The notes under the pieces were generated by a model. The model was not told the DNA's origin. It searched no databases and saw only the letters and a list, made by a program, of their open reading frames with translations. From the NCBI GenBank assembly GCA_947165025.1, contig CAMUYQ010000003.1, forward strand, positions 1 through 54,746: a stretch of 54,746 nt of DNA, read 5' to 3'. The stretch comes from an uncultured Lachnospiraceae bacterium. Its GTDB lineage: Bacteria > Bacillota > Clostridia > Lachnospirales > Lachnospiraceae. The translations under genes were made by a program, and so were the position numbers. Position 1 is the stretch's first letter; each line of letters opens with the position of its first letter. Of the stretch, positions 49,666 through 54,746 are shown in pieces.

Positions 49666-50145
49666 ATGAAGATTGATATCCTGACAGTAGGAAAGATAAA
49701 AGAAGATTATTTAAGTGATGCGGCAGCCGAATATATTAAACGACTGTCGCGTTATGTCAAGATAAGCATTTTTGAAGTAAAGGATGAGAAGACGGCAGAG
49801 GGTGCCAGCGATCGCGAGAATGATCTTGTAAAGGCCGAAGAGGCCGGGAGACTGTCGCGGTTTGTTGACGACAAGGCTTTTCTCATCCCGCTTTGTATAG
49901 AGGGAGATGAGCTTTCCAGCGAGCAGTTCGCCGATACGGTCACAAAGATCGAAAACAGCGGATGCTCCCACATCCAGTTCATCATCGGAGGATCGCTCGG
50001 GATAGATGAGTCGCTCAAAAAGAAGGGCGGTCTCAGACTCTCTTTTTCAAAGATGACATTTCCGCATCAGCTCATGAGAGTGATCCTGCTCGAACAGATA
50101 TACAGGGCATACAGGATCAAGAACAACGAGCCCTATCATAAATGA
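49666..50145 (+). CDS. rlmH: 23S rRNA pseudouridine-1915 N3-methyltransferase
   Basis: The 159-residue protein has the full length and motifs of RlmH (SPOUT class): VGKIKEDYLSDAAAEYIKRL, the knot loop FIIGGSLGID, and the conserved end KMTFPHQLMRVILLEQIYRA with YHK. It methylates pseudouridine 1915 in helix 69 of the 23S rRNA using SAM. It is packed directly after the DegV gene and overlaps an earlier ATG of the M16 protease. Confidence 0.97.
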   Translation: MKIDILTVGKIKEDYLSDAAAEYIKRLSRYVKISIFEVKDEKTAEGASDRENDLVKAEEAGRLSRFVDDKAFLIPLCIEGDELSSEQFADTVTKIENSGCSHIQFIIGGSLGIDESLKKKGGLRLSFSKMTFPHQLMRVILLEQIYRAYRIKNNEPYHK

Positions 50146-50168
50146 ACCATTCACACACGGAGAGAAAA

Positions 50169-53100
50169 ATGAAAAGAAAACTTGTAAAGATCACGGCGGT
50201 AATGCTTGCAACAATCATTGTGCTGCTTCCGTATGATACATATGCGAAACAGACCACAGGCGGATCATCGGCCGTTTTGGTAAAGGACATCAAAGAAGGG
50301 GATACGATCGGTGCATTTACCGTTACGGAAGTATCGCGCCTTGAAGCGTTTGGAGCGGATGTCTTTACGATGGAGCATGACAGGACGGGTGCACGTGTTC
50401 AGTTCATCAGGAATAACGATCCGAACAAATACTTCATGCTCTCATTTTCAACCCGTGCCACTGATGACAAGGGACTGCCGCACGTGTTTGAGCATTCCGT
50501 GACAAACGGGTCGAAGAAGTATCCTTCGCATATGCTTACGCTGGCTCTGTACAACAGGTCATACCTGACAATTGGAAATGCCTATACGATCAGCTCATGC
50601 ACCATGTATCCGATAGCATCGTATTCGGAGAAACAGCTTTATAACTTTGCCGATTATTATACCGATCTGTGTTTTAACCCTCTCATACTTGAAGACGAAG
50701 CCATATTCAAAAAGGAGGCGGTAAGGTATATCCTGCCTGATGAGAAGAGTGAAATGACAGTAGGAGGCACCGTATATTCCGAGATGAGCGGAGCGTACAC
50801 CTGTGAGCGTCTGGCTAAGGAGATGGCACACAGGCTTCTTGATCCCACAGATTCGCAGGCATACGATTCGGGCGGGGTTCCCTCGGAAATACTTAAACTT
50901 GGTTACAGTGAAGTGAAGGCTTATCACGAAAAATACTATCATCCTTCAAACTGCATCGCATATCTGTACGGAGATATCAAAGATCCCGGAGCGTTCCTTG
51001 ATCTTCTCGATTCGTATTTTGAGCCGTATGACAAAAAAGAATTCGATACAGAGAAGAAAAGATCAAAGTCAACCGACGGATATTATGAAAAAAAATATGA
51101 TTTTCCGGCCGCGATGGGGTCGGGGGCCGACAAAAGGTCGGCGCTGTATTATGCGATCGATCTCGGCGATCTGACCGATGAAGAAGTTGAAGATTTTATG
51201 TTCCTTTCCGATTATTTCAACAGTGACTCATCGATATTTAACCTAAGGTTAAAATCATTGTATCCGGCTGCGAAATTTGAGACGGATGTATCGCCTGAGA
51301 GCGGTTACGAGACCTTTTCGATATCTGCATCCGGAATGAATGAGAACGATTCGGATCTTTTCAAGGATGCTGTGCAGAGGATATTTGCGGATATCGCACA
51401 AAGAGGCCTGTCAAATGAAGATCTTGACAGTTTCAGGACTAATATGGAAAACGCTCATGCGCTTTCAAGGGAAGGCACACGTCCCGAACGTACGCTTTTG
51501 CTGAGTGCTGCCATATTGGATGGATATGGAAGATGCGATAATACGTTTTTTAACTATACCGACAGAAAAGCTGATATGAAATGGTTTGACAATACGCTCA
51601 TAAAGAGACTTGTTTCAGAGCATCTCAAGGATCCGAAGAGAAGCTCGATGGCCATTGCCGTACCGCGTCCCGGTCTTTCCGAAGAAAACAGTGAGAAGCT
51701 GGAGGCATCACTTAAGAAGATGAAAGAGTCGATGTCGGAAGAAGAGATCAGAAAACTGGTTGATGAAAACAGGCGTGTTGAGCAGCTTTCAGACGATGAT
51801 CCTTCCGAATATCTTGAAAAGATCAATACAGTTAAAGTATCCGATCTGTCCGATCCGAACCGTGTGTACAAAACATCGGATAAGACGGACAAAGACGGTA
51901 CCAGGAGGATAGATGTTTATACACAGAACGACAGGATCAGCCATACCGGACTGTTCCTTGATGTAACGGGTCTTCCTGAGGAGGATCTTTGCTATATGGC
52001 GCTGTATGTAGATCTTGTGAACGGACACTTTATCCCGACCGGCAACTGTTCACGCAATGATCTTCCGGGACGCATCGGCAAATGTACCGTAAAGGGCCAG
52101 ACAATCTCTTATGAGGTCACGACGTGGGGCAGTGATTACAAGCCGTATGTGTATGTGAACTTTATGACCACGAATGACAGATGTGAGGATGCATTTGATC
52201 TTTTATATGACAGACTCTTTGATTCGAAGTTTGATAGTGCCGACCGGATCGCCGAAGGTATCAGTGCCATCCTGAATACCGTAAGAAACAATATGAACAA
52301 AAGTCCTGAAAGGCCGGCAAGACTCCTTGGTGCGTCCGATTCCGCAAAGGGTGCGGCATATTATGAGTACACCCATTATCTTGGATACTATGATTTTCTG
52401 AAAGGCCTTCAGAAGAAACTTAAAGAGGACCCGAACAGTGTTTGTGAAAAGCTGTCCCAAATGGGCGATCATATAAATAACAGGTGCGGTGCCGTTTTCG
52501 GATGCGCCGTGAGCGAGCAGAATAAAGCCACTTACCGGAAGAGCGCGGATGAGTTTATCGGAAGGCTCGGATGTAAGAAGAGAGTACCCGTCGAATATAA
52601 GCTTACAAAGTATGATTTTCCGCTTGCGGTCGCGATCGACAATCCGGTGGCATATAATATTACAGCTACCGGGGATATTAGTTCATACGGGATCAAAACG
52701 GATGATATGGCGTTTGACATTACGCAGTCCATTATATGCGACGGATACCTTCGTCCGGAAGTAAGGGAGAAGGGCGGAGCCTATGCATATTCATACATAT
52801 TCGAGCATCCCATCGACAGTATATTTACTGCAAGGGATCCGAATATTGCCAGGACGATGGATATATTTGAAAACATGGGCGAGGCTTGGATAAATGTCCG
52901 AAAGGGAATGGATCAGAAGACACTTGATGAGTACATAATCAAAGAGTATTCAGTTTTGTCGCTAAGCACCGGAGATATCGGTGACGCATCAAATATCATC
53001 ATCAAAATGGCGGAAGGAAAAGGTGCCGATTACCGGTCAAAGAAGCTTGCGGCGCTGAAAAAGGTCACGCTTTCGGACCTTCAGAAATATGACAGCGTGG

Positions 53101-53216
53101 TGGAAAAGCTTGGAAAAGATGGCAACCGGGTGACGCTTGTATCGGGTGATATGATCGACAGGAACAAGGAACTCTTCTCGCAGATCATCAGACCTTTTGA
53201 CCGGACTGCCAGATAG
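50169..53216 (+). CDS. Secreted M16C-type zinc metalloprotease (insulinase family)
   Basis: The 1015-residue protein has a signal peptide (basic KRKLVK, then ITAVMLATIIVLLP, ending near DTYA). The inverted zinc motif HxxEH is at His105-Glu108-His109 in KGLPHVFEHS, with the next acidic ligand region in VYSEMSGAY. It has four M16-like parts, as in PreP/insulinase, in which the later halves are inactive. The start at 50169 follows CGGAGAG by 4 bases and places the signal at the N-terminus; an ATG at 50142 would extend it. Secreted M16C proteases in Firmicutes likely trim peptides. No terminator is obvious after it. Confidence 0.88.
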   Translation: MKRKLVKITAVMLATIIVLLPYDTYAKQTTGGSSAVLVKDIKEGDTIGAFTVTEVSRLEAFGADVFTMEHDRTGARVQFIRNNDPNKYFMLSFSTRATDDKGLPHVFEHSVTNGSKKYPSHMLTLALYNRSYLTIGNAYTISSCTMYPIASYSEKQLYNFADYYTDLCFNPLILEDEAIFKKEAVRYILPDEKSEMTVGGTVYSEMSGAYTCERLAKEMAHRLLDPTDSQAYDSGGVPSEILKLGYSEVKAYHEKYYHPSNCIAYLYGDIKDPGAFLDLLDSYFEPYDKKEFDTEKKRSKSTDGYYEKKYDFPAAMGSGADKRSALYYAIDLGDLTDEEVEDFMFLSDYFNSDSSIFNLRLKSLYPAAKFETDVSPESGYETFSISASGMNENDSDLFKDAVQRIFADIAQRGLSNEDLDSFRTNMENAHALSREGTRPERTLLLSAAILDGYGRCDNTFFNYTDRKADMKWFDNTLIKRLVSEHLKDPKRSSMAIAVPRPGLSEENSEKLEASLKKMKESMSEEEIRKLVDENRRVEQLSDDDPSEYLEKINTVKVSDLSDPNRVYKTSDKTDKDGTRRIDVYTQNDRISHTGLFLDVTGLPEEDLCYMALYVDLVNGHFIPTGNCSRNDLPGRIGKCTVKGQTISYEVTTWGSDYKPYVYVNFMTTNDRCEDAFDLLYDRLFDSKFDSADRIAEGISAILNTVRNNMNKSPERPARLLGASDSAKGAAYYEYTHYLGYYDFLKGLQKKLKEDPNSVCEKLSQMGDHINNRCGAVFGCAVSEQNKATYRKSADEFIGRLGCKKRVPVEYKLTKYDFPLAVAIDNPVAYNITATGDISSYGIKTDDMAFDITQSIICDGYLRPEVREKGGAYAYSYIFEHPIDSIFTARDPNIARTMDIFENMGEAWINVRKGMDQKTLDEYIIKEYSVLSLSTGDIGDASNIIIKMAEGKGADYRSKKLAALKKVTLSDLQKYDSVVEKLGKDGNRVTLVSGDMIDRNKELFSQIIRPFDRTAR

Positions 53217-53290
53217 CGCGATATTTACAATAAAAGCGCTGTATGATAACATAAAACAGTCACTATCATCAGTAAACAGGAGTGTGTATT

Positions 53291-54079
53291 ATGAAAAAAG
53301 GAATTGCATTGTTACTTGCATCAGTGATGCTGTTATCTCTTGCGGGATGCGGCGGCGCAGCTGCGACCTCGGAAAAGAGAGTTTTCAAGCATGGATTCGA
53401 CCTTGATTATCCTCCGTATTCATACATCAATGAAGACGGAACGATGGGAGGATTCGATGTCGAACTCGCACAGGCTGTATGCGAACATCTCGGCTGGGAG
53501 TACCAGGCTGTTCCGTTCAACTGGGACGCCAAGGATGCCGAGCTTAACGCAGGCAGCTGCGACTGTATATGGTCGGGATTCACGATCAACGGACGTGAGG
53601 ATGATTACACATGGAGTAAGCCTTATTCCGACAACACCCAGATGATCATGGTCAAGAAGGACTCTGGCATTAAGACACTTAAGGATCTTGCCGGCAAGAC
53701 GGTCGGCGTACAGACTGCAACGAGTGCATATGATCTCTTAAACGATGAAGAGGGTCAGGCAGAGCTGTGCAAGTCATTTGCTTCACTTGAAGTGTATGAG
53801 ACTTATACGATAGCATTCAACGATCTTAAGGCAGGTGCCATCGATGCGATCGCGATCGACGTAACGAGCGGACAGTTCCTGATGAGCGGATCTGAGGAGT
53901 ATACTTTCCTTGATGAGATGCTCGGAAGTGAGCAGTATGCGATCGGATTCAGGAAGGAAGATACCGAGCTTCGCGATACTGTCAACAAGGCTCTTGATGA
54001 TCTTGTTGCTGACGGCACTTATGCAAAGATCGGCGAGAAGTATCCCGAGATCAAGGATTTCCTCTGCCTCGGCAAATAA
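53291..54079 (+). CDS. Amino-acid ABC transporter binding lipoprotein (family 3)
   Basis: The 262-residue protein has a lipoprotein signal with lipobox LAGC and a family 3 binding fold (HGFDLDYPPYSYINEDGTMG, GFDVELAQAVCEHLGW, then GKTVGVQTATSAYDLL and ITFND-like AFNDLKAGAIDAIAIDV). It is of the glutamine/cystine/polar amino acid class. The start ATG 53291 follows AGGAG. A terminator-like hairpin separates it from the permease, which would let the binding protein be made in excess. Confidence 0.93.
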   Translation: MKKGIALLLASVMLLSLAGCGGAAATSEKRVFKHGFDLDYPPYSYINEDGTMGGFDVELAQAVCEHLGWEYQAVPFNWDAKDAELNAGSCDCIWSGFTINGREDDYTWSKPYSDNTQMIMVKKDSGIKTLKDLAGKTVGVQTATSAYDLLNDEEGQAELCKSFASLEVYETYTIAFNDLKAGAIDAIAIDVTSGQFLMSGSEEYTFLDEMLGSEQYAIGFRKEDTELRDTVNKALDDLVADGTYAKIGEKYPEIKDFLCLGK

Positions 54080-54089
54080 ATGATAATGC

Positions 54090-54127
54090 AAAATGTCAGG
54101 ATGGGCTTGCCTGTTCTGACATTTTTT
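54090..54127 (+). terminator. Intra-operon terminator-like hairpin
   Basis: AAAATGTCAG and CTGACATTTT form a perfect 10-base stem around a 16-base loop, followed by more T. It lies between the binding protein and the permease and probably attenuates transcription, leaving the permease at lower levels. Confidence 0.75.
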
Positions 54128-54144
54128 GCTTTTAGGAGTAATTT

Positions 54145-54746
54145 ATGAGTTTTTCCACAATGCTTGCAACGATGTTTGCCGGAATGCTCCGCACGGTCGG
54201 GATATTCCTGCTCACGCTTATCGGATCGCTTCCTCTCGGCATGATCATCATGTTCGGGAGAAGATCAAAAAACAAGGTTTTATCCGCGATAGTCAAAGGA
54301 TTCATTTCGATCATCCGCGGAACACCTCTTATGCTTCAGCTTCTCGTATGGTATTTCGGACCGTTCTATCTGTTCGGTTGGTCGATCAAGGGATACCGTT
54401 TCCCTGCGATCATAATCGGTTTTGTCGTAAACTACGCATGCTATTTTGCGGAGATATACCGCGGCGGTATAGAATCGATGGACAAGGGACAGTACGAGGC
54501 CGCCGAGATACTTGGATATTCCAGATCCCAGACATTTTTCAGGATAATACTCCCACAGGTCGTAAAAACGATACTTCCGAGCGTGACGAATGAAGTCATC
54601 ACGCTTGTTAAGGATACATCGCTGGCGTTTACACTTGCATACCAGGAAGTGTTCTCGCTCGCAAAACAGATATCCGCATCGGAAACGTCATTTATGCCGT
54701 TTGTCGTTGCGGGCGTGTTCTATTTTGTCGCAAACTATGTTGTTGC
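54145..54746 (+). CDS. Polar amino-acid ABC transporter permease, 5' part
   Basis: From the ATG at 54145, behind TAGGAG, the frame stays open to the edge of the window, so about 200 residues are seen. It has helices MFAGMLRTVGIFLLTLIGSL and FPAIIIGFVVNYACYFAEIY, and the EAA docking loop YEAAEILGYSRSQTFFRIIL (with G and P nearby). This matches the HisMQ family permeases. The phrase IRGTPLMLQLLVWYFG is characteristic. The C-terminal helices and the partner ATPase lie beyond the edge. Confidence 0.93.
   Translation, partial: MSFSTMLATMFAGMLRTVGIFLLTLIGSLPLGMIIMFGRRSKNKVLSAIVKGFISIIRGTPLMLQLLVWYFGPFYLFGWSIKGYRFPAIIIGFVVNYACYFAEIYRGGIESMDKGQYEAAEILGYSRSQTFFRIILPQVVKTILPSVTNEVITLVKDTSLAFTLAYQEVFSLAKQISASETSFMPFVVAGVFYFVANYVV

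Noticed and set aside
1-54746. CRISPR arrays, riboswitches, intact insertion sequences and rRNA genes
   Set aside because: I looked for regularly spaced repeats, long structured leaders, transposase-like frames and rRNA and saw none. A covariance-model search could still find a small RNA in the gaps.

Overview
The window looks like the chromosome of an anaerobic, polysaccharide-using Lachnospiraceae-type Firmicute (Butyrivibrio/Roseburia-like). The pointers are a meso-diaminopimelate dehydrogenase, an NHLP-type peptide export locus, an Rsb-like partner-switching operon, Lpl-type sugar-importer genes, a GH120-type beta-xylosidase, AGGAGG ribosome-binding sites and clean TTGACA/TATAAT promoters. 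This placement is inference from gene content; there is no rRNA in the window.

Layout. 1-1750: the end of a response-regulator domain and an AAA/DUF4143 ATPase behind a promoter with a palindromic operator. 1751-7328: an accessory, partly decayed stretch. Two tRNA 3'-end relics sharing an exact 21-base repeat bracket a NEW3-domain surface protein with an ABC-2 exporter, a GNAT-like gene cut by a nonsense codon, and other remnants. 7329-12394: an LplABC-like carbohydrate importer with a MATE transporter/anti-sigma-type ATPase fusion between its binding protein and permeases. 12513-19572: a lipoprotein, then a six-gene cluster of two unknown proteins, a DUF6765 protein, an HdeD-like membrane protein, an ATP-grasp ligase and a second MATE-ATPase fusion. 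19790-26303: a MacAB-like tripartite exporter whose operon ends in a GH120 beta-xylosidase. 26407-29209: glmM, a hexapeptide-repeat protein and nagB.

29304-40727: a cysteine-free double-glycine peptide, a small basic protein, a convergent secreted amidase, a stub of the NHLP secretion (HlyD-like) protein, both NHLP ABC exporters, a WYL regulator, then STAS, two anti-sigma-type ATPases and a PP2C phosphatase, and a DUF2130 protein. No peptide-modifying enzyme is present, so this is either a pure export system or one modified in trans. 40731-54746: a hybrid histidine kinase, tRNA-Leu(AAG), ddh, a chemoreceptor, an Sce7726-like protein, a SIMPL protein, a histidine phosphatase, DegV, rlmH, an M16 protease, and the start of a polar amino-acid ABC importer that runs off the end.

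One theme recurs. Domains related to the RsbW/SpoIIAB ATPase fold occur four times, twice fused to MATE transporters and twice beside the STAS and PP2C partners. The most promising undescribed biology is (a) the MATE-ATPase fusions and their operons, (b) the ATP-grasp/DUF6765/MATE cluster, and (c) the stripped-down NHLP export locus beside a partner-switching module.
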